DNA of 64,000 nt from Pedobacter westerhofensis. GTDB taxonomy: Bacteria; Bacteroidota; Bacteroidia; Sphingobacteriales; Sphingobacteriaceae. The DNA lies in assembly GCF_900182595.1 (NCBI RefSeq), contig NZ_FXTN01000017.1:32306-96305 (forward strand), written 5' to 3'. The notes under the pieces are model-generated. The model searched no databases, was not told the DNA's origin, and saw nothing but the letters and a program-made list of their open reading frames with translations. The translations under genes and the position numbers were made by a program. This document shows, piece after piece, positions 1 to 8,685 of the stretch. Position 1 is the first letter of the stretch; each line of letters starts with the position of its first letter.

Positions 1-5
1 ATCGT

Positions 6-300
6 GAACAATCTATTTGGATTGGATAGATTGGCCAAAAGAAGTTAAGGACAAATGCAGGAGAAGAAATAAAAGTAATTTTTTCATATCAATTGAGATT
101 TATACTGAAGTGCCCGGAAATACAACTACTGAAAACCAGGACACAGATCATAGGGTTCAATTTGCAAATTTGATCTGGTACCGAATTATCAAGGATACAA
201 TTATATCGGAATTTCGAAGGCAGCCTACTATAATGAACTAAAAGAAGTAATGTTTTCACTTACCAAATACCGAAATATTAGTATAAATTTAATAAATTAA
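6..300 (+). pseudogene. frame-disrupted coding remnant at window edge
   Basis: Two open stretches in different frames together read like one protein tail. The first runs from about base 6 to 190 and contains the peptide FFISIEIYTEVPGN. The second runs from about 157 to 300 and ends YNELKEVMFSLTKYRNIS before a TAA stop. Joining them needs one frameshift near base 160-190. The upstream end lies at the window edge, so the gene may also be truncated. No family is recognised. It could be an immunity-type or surface protein remnant, because it precedes two lipoproteins on the same strand. The coding claim is inference. Confidence 0.25.
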
Positions 301-311
301 CATTATCCTTT

Positions 312-836
312 ATGCAAGAATCGGTATCAAATAAAAATATAATTAAAGCAGCATATTTTATGATCATGGTTGGATTAATAATATTTTCATCATGTACTTA
401 TTGGGATACATCCTCATTTAGATATTTGATACCGGAAGGGTACGAAGGCATGATCGTAATTTCATGGGATCAGGAAAACGGTGTTGCAATTCATAAAGAC
501 GGAGACTATGAAGTTTACAGAATTCCACCTAATGGACTTTTGAGGACTAATGTCAGAGCAAGAAGTCTCAATATTATTGAAGAGCAATTCTATTCCTATA
601 GTCAAGCTACTGGAAAGCAGGTCAGGCTGAAAATAATTGATCCTTCAATTTCAAAAGATACAATTGAAAGTAAAAACGAATTTTACAAAGTGGGCTTATT
701 ATCAGGAGGCCACGAAGGATTAAATAACATGATATTTTTTATTACAAGAGATAAAAACTCAAAGTTCATGGATGAAACATACTGCAGACATTATTATTCT
801 AAACATGAAGATGAACTATATCAAAATTTAAAGTGA
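312..836 (+). CDS. small lipoprotein, DUF6843-like
   Basis: A 174-residue protein. Residues about 15-33 form a hydrophobic signal ending in a lipobox-like FSSC, so Cys is probably lipidated and the protein anchored in the envelope. The mature part carries IPEGYEGMIVISWDQ, which resembles the N-terminal motif I associate with the DUF6843 family; that assignment is from memory and tentative. The next gene is a tandem paralogue starting 5 nt after this stop, with the same SCTYW lipobox context, the same IPEGYEGMIV motif and a shared LKIIDP motif, so the pair arose by duplication and is probably one transcript. Function unknown. Confidence 0.7.
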   Translation: MQESVSNKNIIKAAYFMIMVGLIIFSSCTYWDTSSFRYLIPEGYEGMIVISWDQENGVAIHKDGDYEVYRIPPNGLLRTNVRARSLNIIEEQFYSYSQATGKQVRLKIIDPSISKDTIESKNEFYKVGLLSGGHEGLNNMIFFITRDKNSKFMDETYCRHYYSKHEDELYQNLK

Positions 837-841
837 CGTAA

Positions 842-1372
842 ATGAAAATTGAAATGAATGCTATCCTAAGGAGCAAAAACATAAAAATAACTACTTCACT
901 TTACATCTTATTGCTTGTAGTTTTGATTACGTCCTGTACTTATTGGCACAACGTAAACATAAAGTATATCATTCCTGAAGGATATGAGGGGATGATCGTC
1001 CTCGCCTGGGATCAAAAAAATGGTGCTCCTAAAATAATGGAAGGTGATTATGAAGTCTATACTTTTCCTGCTAACGGATTCCTTAAAAGCGAAGTCGGCG
1101 GAAGAAGTATGAATGCGCATGAAAAATTCTATTCTTACAATAAAGCAACCGGAAAGCGGATGGAATTGAAAATAATTGATCCAACGATTTCTACCGATAC
1201 AATTTCGGCCAAAAATGAATACTACATGGTAGGATCTTTCTCCGGAGGTTATGAACAGACATACAATCTGGTCTTTTTTATAACTAACAATAAAAAATCG
1301 AAATTTATGGATCCAGCATACCGTGAAAAGTATGGTGCTGAACATTTAGATAGATTATACGAAGAAAAATAA
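842..1372 (+). CDS. small lipoprotein, tandem paralogue of the previous gene
   Basis: A 176-residue lipoprotein with a signal segment ending ITSC-TYW. It shares with its neighbour the motifs IPEGYEGMIV, GDYEVY, KIIDP and the pattern FFIT.(N/D)KKSKFMD near the C-terminus. The start is the ATG at 842. A second Met four codons downstream (MNAILRS) would also leave the signal sequence intact. The gene follows the upstream copy by 5 nt, so the two are almost certainly cotranscribed. Neither copy shows a catalytic motif. A role as an envelope binding or accessory protein is only a guess. Confidence 0.7.
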   Translation: MKIEMNAILRSKNIKITTSLYILLLVVLITSCTYWHNVNIKYIIPEGYEGMIVLAWDQKNGAPKIMEGDYEVYTFPANGFLKSEVGGRSMNAHEKFYSYNKATGKRMELKIIDPTISTDTISAKNEYYMVGSFSGGYEQTYNLVFFITNNKKSKFMDPAYREKYGAEHLDRLYEEK

Positions 1373-1393
1373 TATTATAAATTTTCAGAATGA

Positions 1394-1552
1394 ATTTTTA
1401 TCAATGGAACATCAGTGTATAAGTATCGAACAAGCTGGCATGGGCCTAATCCAATTAATTTAGGGATCCTTAATGAGATTCAAATCATCAGAGTTCCTGA
1501 TCTACTGCAACACATTAACTCTCTGCCTGTATATATCCAAACGCTCCGCTAA
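1394..1552 (+). pseudogene. orphan C-terminal coding fragment
   Basis: A 53-codon open stretch without a credible start codon reads like the end of a protein, with segments SWHGPNPINLGILNE and IIRVPDLLQHINSLPVY, and stops at 1550-1552. A terminator-like hairpin follows within 5 nt, which fits the true 3' end of a former gene. The upstream part is missing and a TGA stop lies directly before it. It lies just after the tandem lipoproteins, so the locus may have lost a longer gene. Family not recognised. Confidence 0.3.
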
Positions 1553-1554
1553 AC

Positions 1555-1583
1555 AAAATGCCACTCAATATTGGGGCATTTTT
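1555..1583 (+). terminator. rho-independent terminator
   Basis: Perfect 8-bp arms (AAAATGCC at 1555-1562 and GGCATTTT at 1575-1582) are followed by a T-run. This would end transcription from the lipoprotein pair and the orphan fragment. It also separates them from the convergent AraC gene. Confidence 0.7.
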
Positions 1584-1607
1584 TGTTACACTAGCAGCGC
1601 AGCGACC

Positions 1608-2492
1608 CTATTGGGATGCACCCCTGTTAAAACCAATACTCTGCCTGTAAAACTGCGGAGAAATCTCAGTTTTAAGTTTGAACATCCTGCTAAAATAAAA
1701 CTCGTCTTCATACCCCAGCTCATAGGCGATTTCCTTCACCGTTTTATTGGTAAGATATAATTCCCTTTTTGCTTCAACAATGATCCGCTCAGTTATCAAG
1801 TCTGAAAGCGTTTTGTTGAAATGGTTCTTAGTAACCCTGGCAAGGGCCAGGGGTGTTAAGCGCAGCATATCGGCGTAATCACTGACAGAATGCTTCATCC
1901 GAAAATTGTCTTCGATCGCATTCCGTAAACTTTGAACAATGCCGGATTGTTTGCCCCCGAGTCCATTTGTATCCTGAATAGTCTGCTGCTCTATCTTTAT
2001 TCTGGTGGCACGTACTAAGAGTATCTTCAGATACGAGACAAGAACTTCGTCTTTTCTTAAAGCATCAGTCTGTAATTCAGAAACAATCTCCTGAACAATA
2101 TTGAGCAGCGAATATTTCGCACCCTCGTCCAATGTGATAAAAGGCTGCTCATAAATGTTATTAAATAATATACCATTGGCTGCTATCTCTTTATGGTGCC
2201 TGTAAATGCAAAAGAAGTCATGATGGAACTGAATGGAAATGCCCAGCAATGGTCCTTTTGGGATGAGCATGAACGGCTGATAGGGATAAAAAGCGAATAG
2301 GGTGTTTTCCTTAAAAGAATACTCACTAAGATCCACTTTAGCCAGCCCTTCCCCAGACGTGACAATGATCAGGCTGAAATAATTATTCCGCTGGATATGA
2401 TCAAAATAACTGCTGTTATCAAACTCAAAGATTTTAAACGACAAGTTGCCATTTTGCTGATTGACAAGTGTATAAACCGACTGCGATAACAT
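1608..2492 (-). CDS. AraC family transcriptional regulator
   Basis: A 294-residue regulator. The N-terminal half (about residues 10-160) looks like a cupin-type sensing domain. The C-terminal 100 residues form the AraC/XylS double helix-turn-helix, with SVSDYADMLRLTPLALARV as the first HTH and KEIAYELGYEDEFYFSRMFK as the second, the latter matching the family signature closely. It starts 5 nt downstream of the deaminase stop on the same strand, so the two genes form an operon. The effector is unknown; nucleosides or purines would be a reasonable guess only because of the partner gene. Confidence 0.9.
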   Translation of the reverse strand: MLSQSVYTLVNQQNGNLSFKIFEFDNSSYFDHIQRNNYFSLIIVTSGEGLAKVDLSEYSFKENTLFAFYPYQPFMLIPKGPLLGISIQFHHDFFCIYRHHKEIAANGILFNNIYEQPFITLDEGAKYSLLNIVQEIVSELQTDALRKDEVLVSYLKILLVRATRIKIEQQTIQDTNGLGGKQSGIVQSLRNAIEDNFRMKHSVSDYADMLRLTPLALARVTKNHFNKTLSDLITERIIVEAKRELYLTNKTVKEIAYELGYEDEFYFSRMFKLKTEISPQFYRQSIGFNRGASQ

Positions 2493-2497
2493 AGTTA

Positions 2498-2965
2498 TTA
2501 GATTTGATTCAAGTTCTGCAAAAATTCATCATTCAATGCCTTGCACTCTTCAACGCAAATGTCACTGATCACTGTTGGTTGCTTTCCCCATTTCGGCACT
2601 TTTTCGGTACTTAGAACACTGAATTGCGAGGTTAGTCCCCCAACATCTGGTACAGAAATGCCATAAATGATCTCAGGTATCCTATGGTGTCTAATCATAT
2701 AAGAACACATGATACAAGGTTCATGTGTGGTATACATTTGCGACATTGAAAGCTGTTTAGCATATCCACTTTTGATCGCTGAACGGATTGCCAGAATCTC
2801 TGCATGATTGGTGATATCCCCGGTAGATTTCCCTGCCTCCTGTCCGGTGCCAATCACCTTGCCATCATACACAATAATAGCTCCCACGGGTGGGTTGCCC
2901 GCTATCAATGCAGCTTTCGCGATTTCCAGACACTGATCCATGTAATGTTGATATTCATTCTGCAT
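2498..2965 (-). CDS. nucleoside deaminase (CDA-fold, guanine/cytosine deaminase-like)
   Basis: A 155-residue zinc-dependent deaminase of the cytidine deaminase-like fold. The zinc and proton-transfer motif HAE is at residues 54-56 and the second zinc motif PCIMC at 83-87, with PVGAIIV near the N-terminus as in guanine deaminase and tRNA adenosine deaminase relatives. Length is typical of the family. It would hydrolytically remove an amino group from a purine or pyrimidine base in the cytoplasm; the substrate cannot be read from sequence. It is the first gene of a two-gene operon with an AraC regulator 5 nt downstream. Confidence 0.88.
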   Translation of the reverse strand: MQNEYQHYMDQCLEIAKAALIAGNPPVGAIIVYDGKVIGTGQEAGKSTGDITNHAEILAIRSAIKSGYAKQLSMSQMYTTHEPCIMCSYMIRHHRIPEIIYGISVPDVGGLTSQFSVLSTEKVPKWGKQPTVISDICVEECKALNDEFLQNLNQI

Positions 2966-3019
2966 AATTTCGCTTATTATAAGGCTAATTTACTCAAATA
3001 ATTCTCCCTGATACGGATA

Positions 3020-3056
3020 CGAAAAAACTGTCCTTTGCTAACCGCAAAGGACAGTT
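3020..3056 (-). terminator. rho-independent terminator of the DsrE-family gene
   Basis: Perfect 13-bp arms (3026-3038 and 3044-3056) with a 5-nt loop are followed on the minus strand by a run of T residues. It lies directly after the stop of the DsrE-family gene and insulates the deaminase operon. Confidence 0.88.
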
Positions 3057-3067
3057 CAAAATCCTGT

Positions 3068-3433
3068 TTAGAAAATTAAAATATCGTACCCTTCGTTTCT
3101 CAGATTCAGGAAACTGGGCAGACCTGGTGTACCAGGTACTTTATTATCGTTCAACAGGTCATATCCTGAAACCTCTGTACCAAACACTGCAACGCAGCCT
3201 TTAGAAAGCCCATGGACATGATCTTTTACTTCCATATAAAGTTCATGCACCGCATGCTCAGATTTTTCCAGATGTTCAGGCCATCTTATTCCTGCACCCT
3301 GAAAAATAATCTTTACATCTTCACCTGCATGTTTGAATTCATATGCCGATGCTAAAGCATTGAATACACGTCCCAGTGCTTCTTCTGAACCAGCTTTGGG
3401 ATCAGATAGAATAATTATTGCTGTTTTTTTCAT
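3068..3433 (-). CDS. DsrE/DsrF-like family protein
   Basis: A 121-residue small cytoplasmic protein. It begins KKTAIIILSDPKAGSEEALG and continues with a conserved-looking FQGAGIRW segment, as in YchN/DsrE-like proteins. A single Cys lies mid-protein (SKGCVAVFG), where the family usually places its conserved cysteine, so a redox or sulfur-relay role is possible but not shown. Upstream on the same strand, 100 nt away, is an OYE-type oxidoreductase that may share its promoter. A strong terminator follows the gene. Confidence 0.75.
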   Translation of the reverse strand: MKKTAIIILSDPKAGSEEALGRVFNALASAYEFKHAGEDVKIIFQGAGIRWPEHLEKSEHAVHELYMEVKDHVHGLSKGCVAVFGTEVSGYDLLNDNKVPGTPGLPSFLNLRNEGYDILIF

Positions 3434-3533
3434 TTCAAATATTTATTTATAGTTCAAAATTGTGGTAATTATGATTCCTGGAGAATGGATGATTATGACT
3501 ATCTCATGGAGAATTTCACTGCGGGCCGGGGGC

Positions 3534-4622
3534 TTACCGGGAACCTGGACGAACGAAAGTCTGCCATCCCCGCATGGTTTCGATAAAGCGCTCACTTAAA
3601 CCTCCCTGGCGTAAATATTCGGCCGTTACCGGCATTTTCGGACTTTCGAAAAACGGGTTCGCCTTTACCTGAAGTGGAAAGTCGCGCTGAAGGATACCAG
3701 CACGCGCAATCAATACAAAATCACAACCTTCATCAAGCAGTTCGGCAGCACGTTGTCCGCTGTAAATCTTTCCGGCTGCTCCCAGACGTACCGCTTTGCG
3801 GGGCAGTTCGGTAAAAACGCTGAGCAGGGTTTTCCCCTTGAACGTTCCCTCCCGAACAACCTGGGCCGAATCCCATAGCGCCAGATCCAGGTAATCAATC
3901 AGCTCCCGGTCAAAGATTTCAGCGGTAATCTCCCGGAGTTCCTCAAGGCGCAGTCCATATCGCTCAATTGATAAGCGCCAGCCGATCTGAAAGTCGGGCC
4001 CACAGGCCTGGCGAATACCTTCAATAATTTCCAGGGTCAAACGAGCTCGGTTTTCCACGCTGCCGCCATATCTATCCTTACGGTCATTTAAATTTGGCGA
4101 CAGAAATTCAGAAAGGATCCAGCCGAAAGCGCCGTGTACAGATATGCCATCGAAGCCCGCCAGTTGCGCCCTCTTCGCCGCTGCAATAAAATTATCACGG
4201 ATTCGCTCTACTTCTTCTGTGGTCAGCCCCTTTACACCCGGAACCGTGTGACCAGATGCAGGTGCTGGAATTCCACCGACTGCCGGTACCGCACGATGCC
4301 CGGCGTGGTGTAACTGTACCGCGGAAAGCGCCCCACCATTCCGGATGTTTTCTGCCATCTTGCTGAGGCCGGGCAGGTGATCATCACTGTGGATACCAAG
4401 CTGCCGCTCAAAGCCTATGCCTCCGGACTCCACAGTTGCCGCACTCGTTTGAATTAATGCATAACCGCTTTTGGAGAGTTGCTCGATCCATAGTTGGTCA
4501 AACTCAGAGGCTGAACCATCATATTCACTCTGCTGACTGGTGAGCGGGGCCATCATAAAGCGATTTCTCATTTCAGGGCCATGCAGCAAAGCGAGTGGTT
4601 TGAATAAATCAGAAACAGACAT
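3534..4622 (-). CDS. NADH:flavin oxidoreductase, Old Yellow Enzyme family
   Basis: A 362-residue TIM-barrel flavoenzyme that would bind FMN and reduce activated C=C bonds or related substrates. Motifs seen: RFMMAPLTSQ (20-30), QLHHAGHR (103-110), HGAFGWILSEFLSP (163-176) and DRYGGSVENRAR (183-194). OYE proteins usually have a His/Asn-x-x-His/Asn pair that orients the substrate (HGAHG or similar). Here the second member is Phe166, leaving only His163, so substrate preference may be altered. The ATG at 4622 gives the expected N-terminus. It is probably transcribed together with the DsrE-family gene downstream. Confidence 0.9.
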   Translation of the reverse strand: MSVSDLFKPLALLHGPEMRNRFMMAPLTSQQSEYDGSASEFDQLWIEQLSKSGYALIQTSAATVESGGIGFERQLGIHSDDHLPGLSKMAENIRNGGALSAVQLHHAGHRAVPAVGGIPAPASGHTVPGVKGLTTEEVERIRDNFIAAAKRAQLAGFDGISVHGAFGWILSEFLSPNLNDRKDRYGGSVENRARLTLEIIEGIRQACGPDFQIGWRLSIERYGLRLEELREITAEIFDRELIDYLDLALWDSAQVVREGTFKGKTLLSVFTELPRKAVRLGAAGKIYSGQRAAELLDEGCDFVLIARAGILQRDFPLQVKANPFFESPKMPVTAEYLRQGGLSERFIETMRGWQTFVRPGSR

Positions 4623-4740
4623 TTTATTAAATTTTAGTTTTAAATTTTGTCTGTCAAAGATGGCCTGAGAACTACTAGAATAAAATGGACGTTTCGTACA
4701 ATATCATGGATTATTTTTCCCCGGTTTGGGCAGCAACAGT

Positions 4741-4955
4741 TTAGATCATCAGTGGTTTGGAAAGAAGGACTCCATTGAGGTAGCATTATAAAACCATTAC
4801 CAACATAAGGTAGCTAATGATAACTACCTGCAGCGCCTGTGCTTACATGGAAGATGATACACTTGAAACATCTGTATGAGGCCTCGGCCAATGATGTTAT
4901 TACAAGTACATTCGACGGCTATGTTGAGGCGCAGATATATGGCGATATCATATAA
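4741..4955 (+). pseudogene. degenerate coding remnant
   Basis: Within the 365-base gap between the OYE gene and the next secreted-protein gene, translation shows a broken protein. One frame reads FGKKDSIEVAL, then a TAA, then NHYQHKVANDNYLQRLCLHG. After a frameshift near 4845 it continues KHLYEASANDVITSTFDGY and VEAQIYGDII before a TAA at 4953-4955. The second part is faintly reminiscent of DUF3626-type proteins, an impression from memory. One stop and one frameshift suggest a decayed gene or a transferred fragment. Confidence 0.35.
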
Positions 4956-4987
4956 CTCTCCAGGCCCAACTATCTTAAATTATGGCG

Positions 4988-5374
4988 TTATCGTTGCGCC
5001 CTGGTTGCTTTATCAAAAGATAAAACGAGATTCTTCTGATCAACATCTTTAAGCAGCAGGTCATGGGTATCTGTTCCGGGACCTGTTGTAAAATACATCT
5101 CAGCTTCAACGGTTTTACCTTTTTCCAAACCTTCTTCAAATAGTGCAATTCCAAATAAGTTGCTGTCTGCTTTTGATGAAGCAATAATGCTTACTGTACC
5201 CAGGTCATACTTGCCATTATTTATTAAAGTGACAACGCCTGCTTTATAACTGTACCTCACTCCTTTCACCGTAGCAAGGTAAGTTTTGTTTTTACTGGTG
5301 ACAGGCTGATAAGTCTGGGCGTATCCCTGAATTCCGGCTATAAGTAAAAATATACTGGTCAATATTATTTTCAT
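4988..5374 (-). CDS. secreted protein of unknown function
   Basis: A 128-residue protein with a clear Sec signal peptide (MKIILTSIFLLIAGIQGYAQ, cleavage after about residue 19). The mature part of about 108 residues is rich in beta-forming stretches, for example GVRYSYKAGVVTLINNGKYD, and has no cysteine or catalytic motif that I recognise. It is probably periplasmic. It is transcribed divergently from the SDR gene at 5718 across a 343-base intergenic region containing a Crp/Fnr-like dyad. Family not recognised. Confidence 0.65.
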   Translation of the reverse strand: MKIILTSIFLLIAGIQGYAQTYQPVTSKNKTYLATVKGVRYSYKAGVVTLINNGKYDLGTVSIIASSKADSNLFGIALFEEGLEKGKTVEAEMYFTTGPGTDTHDLLLKDVDQKNLVLSFDKATRAQR

Positions 5375-5562
5375 GATTCAAAGGCTAATATGTGAGCTTC
5401 CCAAAGCTATCACAAAAATATCAAATTGCACAGAATCCCCTTTAAGATTAAGTCGGACAAAAAATGTAAAAATATTCCCGCTGTGTTCAACGATTTATTA
5501 GCATAAACCAAGGTTTATATTAATCAGATCCAGCCTGCAAGGGCACGCCGCATAACCTGATC

Positions 5563-5576
5563 GTGATATTTATCAC
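5563..5576. promoter_or_regulatory. Crp/Fnr-type dyad upstream of the SDR gene
   Basis: GTGATATTTATCAC is a dyad of the form GTGA-N6-TCAC, matching the general Crp/Fnr half-site pattern. It lies about 140 bases upstream of the SDR start and between two divergent genes. Two similar dyads lie at 7788 and 15742, and a Crp/Fnr-family gene lies at 7848-8426. Confidence 0.45.
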
Positions 5577-5717
5577 AACTAAATTATGTCATATGCCCTT
5601 GCTATAAAACAGTTGATAGCGTGACATTTACAGTAAGATCGATGCAGATTATGTATAGGAAATAATTTTATGCTCAAATCTGTCAGATCCTGTATTTTTT
5701 ATTAAAACTCATCACAT

Positions 5718-6557
5718 ATGAAAACATGGTTTATAACAGGGAGCTCTTCAGGCTTTGGACGTATATTAACTGAAAAGTTATTAAAAAGAGGAGATCGGGT
5801 TGCTGCAACTTTAAGGAAAGTGAATGCCCTGGATGATCTTAAAGAGCAATACGGCGATCAGTTGTGGACCGCTAAACTGGACATCACTGATACTGCAGAA
5901 ATCAGAAAGGTTGTTGATCTCGCATTTGCCCAGCTTGGAAAGATAGATGTGATGGTAAATAACGCTGGTTATGCACTCTTTTGTGCGGTTGAGGAAGCCA
6001 GTGACGAGCAGATACTGCAACAGATCAATACAAATATCATAGGTTCAATCCAGGTCATCAGGGCTATCCTGCCGCACTTCCGTACACAGGGCGGCGGTAG
6101 AATTTTACAGCTATCTTCAGCAGGAGGCCAGACAACTTATCCTAACTTCAGCTATTACCACGCTACAAAATGGGCTTTAGAAGGCTTCAGTGAAACTATA
6201 GCCAAAGAAATCGCTCCTTTCAATATTGGCCTCACGATAGTTGAACCTGGTGCCACCAAAACTTCTTTTGTCAGTGCAATGGTGACGGCGCCTGTAATGG
6301 AAGAGTATGATCAGACACCGGCCGGAGATGTTCGCCGTGCCGTGCTTGCCAATGCGTTTCCAATCAATGGTGATGCCCAAAAAGCCGTACAGGCGATAAT
6401 TGATTCTACTGATGTCAGCCCTGCCCCATTAAGACTTGCCCTGGGTAGCGATGCCTATAACGATATGCTTGAAAACTTAATCTCCCGCAAGGAAGCACTT
6501 GAAGCCCAGAAAAGTATTGCTTTTGCAATAGTAAGAGACCCAGAGAATCTTTACTGA
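5718..6557 (+). CDS. short-chain dehydrogenase/reductase (classical SDR)
   Basis: A 279-residue NAD(P)-dependent oxidoreductase. The cofactor motif TGSSSGFG starts at residue 8, NNAG is at 81-84, the catalytic Ser lies in QLSSAGG and YxxxK is Y147-x3-K151. The sequence resembles the SDR subgroup annotated as short-chain reductases with a basic patch (TLRK) after beta-2, which favours NADP. The substrate is unknown. It is a single transcription unit with a long promoter region that includes a Crp/Fnr-type dyad at 5563. Confidence 0.9.
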   Translation: MKTWFITGSSSGFGRILTEKLLKRGDRVAATLRKVNALDDLKEQYGDQLWTAKLDITDTAEIRKVVDLAFAQLGKIDVMVNNAGYALFCAVEEASDEQILQQINTNIIGSIQVIRAILPHFRTQGGGRILQLSSAGGQTTYPNFSYYHATKWALEGFSETIAKEIAPFNIGLTIVEPGATKTSFVSAMVTAPVMEEYDQTPAGDVRRAVLANAFPINGDAQKAVQAIIDSTDVSPAPLRLALGSDAYNDMLENLISRKEALEAQKSIAFAIVRDPENLY

Positions 6558-6655
6558 GCAGATGGCCCATTGGTAGTTTTTTAAGTAATGAAAGCGATGC
6601 CGGTGATGATCACGTGGAATCATAAAGATTAAAAAAAGATCAGCGGTAAACGGCC

Positions 6656-7615
6656 CTATAGATTTATCCCCGGCAAAATTTTATCAATTACAATTTGCTG
6701 CATCAGCGCAGGCTCAGTGACCGGTATCAAATGACCGGATTTCTCAAACCAGAAAATATCCTTTTTTGGAGCAATTAGTTTCCTGTAATAAGCTTCAGAA
6801 ATTGCAAAATTTGTCTGATGGTCACTCCGGCCTACAAAAAAGTAGATGGGGCATTTGACCTTCAGCAAGGTAGCAGAGAAATTCACATTAGCCTCCTTGA
6901 AAAGCTCCATCATCTCGGTATTTTCCGTGAAATATTTTTTAAAGGAAGTTGTATCGCCGATGGTCTCGCCGTTTAAAAGTGACAGCCATTTGCGGTCGTA
7001 ATAATTCTGCTCGCCGTTTTCGAAAGGAATTTTAATTTTATTCAGTTCAGCAATCGCTGTGGCATTTTTTTGCTGTACCGCTTTTTGTTTCATTTCCGCA
7101 AGTGAGATCCGCTCGCTTTCCCACTGGTTCACTGCGGGACTCACCGCCATATAAGCATAAAGTTGTTCCGGATGCTTGTCAGCCATATAAAATCCCAACA
7201 CCGTTCCCCAGGACCAACCCATTAAAAACAGTTTTTTCTGATGAAACTGCCTGAGCAGCTCGGTAACCAGCTCATGGGTATCATTCTCGTATAATTTCAC
7301 AGTAAGCTTAACAGGTGAAGGGTTCAGCTTTAAGGTTTGTCCGCAGTTACGCTGGTCCCAGGCCACCACCGTAAAGTACTTTTTCAGCTCATCGAGATAT
7401 GCTTTATTTTCGTCGTATATACCTTCCGATCCCGGTCCGCCGGTGATGAATAAAAACAAGGGTTTGCTACGGTCTCTGCCTTCTATTTTTACTACCTGCC
7501 GGATTCCGCCTGCCAATACAGTTTCCGTAGTATCTATCGGCGCCTGCGCAGAGCAGTAATAGTTTATTGATATAAAAAAGACGCAGCAAAGGATTTGTTT
7601 GAGATTGATCAACAT
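6656..7615 (-). CDS. secreted alpha/beta hydrolase, proline iminopeptidase-like
   Basis: The preferred start at 7615 gives a signal peptide MLINLKQILCCVFFISINYY ending near CSAQ; an upstream in-frame ATG at 7651 would add 12 residues before it. The mature enzyme has the oxyanion motif TGGPGS, VVAWDQRNCGQT and the nucleophile elbow GWSWG, typical of S33-type alpha/beta hydrolases. A His in KSGHLIPVTEP completes the triad. It is probably periplasmic or outer-membrane associated and acts on small peptides or esters. Its promoter region contains a Crp/Fnr-type dyad at 7788-7801. Confidence 0.85.
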   Translation of the reverse strand: MLINLKQILCCVFFISINYYCSAQAPIDTTETVLAGGIRQVVKIEGRDRSKPLFLFITGGPGSEGIYDENKAYLDELKKYFTVVAWDQRNCGQTLKLNPSPVKLTVKLYENDTHELVTELLRQFHQKKLFLMGWSWGTVLGFYMADKHPEQLYAYMAVSPAVNQWESERISLAEMKQKAVQQKNATAIAELNKIKIPFENGEQNYYDRKWLSLLNGETIGDTTSFKKYFTENTEMMELFKEANVNFSATLLKVKCPIYFFVGRSDHQTNFAISEAYYRKLIAPKKDIFWFEKSGHLIPVTEPALMQQIVIDKILPGINL

Positions 7616-7787
7616 TGAAGATTCGTTAAGTTTAGAAAAAATATAGGCCACATCCCGATGGACAATATGCTTAAAGTTTAATGAGATTTTGGTTATTCAA
7701 TTGTCCCTTTGCCTGCTGTAATATGATGTTAAACAAAGGTGGCGAGAACATAAAGCCCTGTCCAAGGACATTTGAAGCAAAAAAACC

Positions 7788-7801
7788 GTGACTTTTATCA
7801 C
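7788..7801. promoter_or_regulatory. Crp/Fnr-type dyad upstream of the hydrolase gene
   Basis: GTGACTTTTATCAC lies about 170 bases upstream of the hydrolase start and about 50 bases beyond the 3' end of the Crp/Fnr gene. It is nearly identical to the dyad at 15742 (GTGACTTTTGTCAC). Confidence 0.45.
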
Positions 7802-7847
7802 AGTCAAGACGATAAAAGACAGCATGCAAATACCAAAAACTTACCCA

Positions 7848-8426
7848 TTAGCTTTTGGCATAATGGTTTCGGATCCGGCTGAGGGTCTCACGCGAAACGC
7901 CAAGATAGGACGCTACCATATGCAGCGGAACACAATTAAAGATATCTGGGTACGAATTCAGAAACTTTAGGTATTTCTCTTCAGACGTGTCACTGATATG
8001 GCTCATAATCCTGTTCTGCGCGGCGTCAAAGCTCCTCGCCTTTAACCTGTCCCTCCAATCCCTGAATCTTGGGATGGTATTTACGAGATTCTCCCAGTCC
8101 TTTTTTTCTATCAGGAGCAGCTCGCTTTCAGCCAGTGCATCAATATTATTTTTTGAAGGGGTTCCATTGTTATAACTCTCCTGATCGCTTACCCACCAGT
8201 TCACTACGCCAAAGGTCATAATATGCTCGGACCCATCCTCGCCCACCCGGTAGAACCTCATGCAGCCACTGGCCACAAAGCAGTTGTAATGACAAACATC
8301 TCCTTCCTGTAGCAGATACTGTCTTTTCCGTAATTTTTTCGTCACTGTGCATGCCCGTACCATTTCTATTTCATCATCCGTAAGCGAAGCCTGCTTTTGT
8401 AAGTAGTCGGCAAGAATTTTAAGCAT
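7848..8426 (-). CDS. Crp/Fnr family transcriptional regulator
   Basis: The start at 8426 (MLKILADYLQKQ) gives about 192 residues, the usual size; an upstream in-frame start at 8498 would add an unlikely extension. The N-terminal two-thirds is a cyclic-nucleotide-binding-like beta barrel (RQYLLQEGDVCHYNCFVASG). The C-terminus is a winged-helix HTH (HMVASYLGVSRETLSRIR). There is no Cys-rich Fe-S motif as in Fnr, so the ligand is unknown. Three GTGA-N6-TCAC dyads lie nearby, upstream of other genes, and are plausible targets. Confidence 0.88.
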   Translation of the reverse strand: MLKILADYLQKQASLTDDEIEMVRACTVTKKLRKRQYLLQEGDVCHYNCFVASGCMRFYRVGEDGSEHIMTFGVVNWWVSDQESYNNGTPSKNNIDALAESELLLIEKKDWENLVNTIPRFRDWRDRLKARSFDAAQNRIMSHISDTSEEKYLKFLNSYPDIFNCVPLHMVASYLGVSRETLSRIRNHYAKS

Positions 8427-8685
8427 AAATCGATTTTTTTTTTGTGTATGCTTGAAATCACCTCCTGGCACATTCATCAATCTATTACTGGTCAGCACAA
8501 GGTTTGCAATTCGCTAAAATTAAATTATTATTCAATGTCAAACGTCAGTATCCCGCTATTTCTGCCTCTGAATTACCAAAGAAATGATGTATGTTGCTGT
8601 TAAGCTGTTGTATGTCAACAAATATATTGATCTATATTATCATAACTAAATAAATATTCATTTATCTTTGTTATAAATTTATACT

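Noticed and set aside
908..1345. Minus-strand open frame opposite the second lipoprotein
   Set aside because: Fully antisense to a gene with a paralogue and lipobox; no start context.
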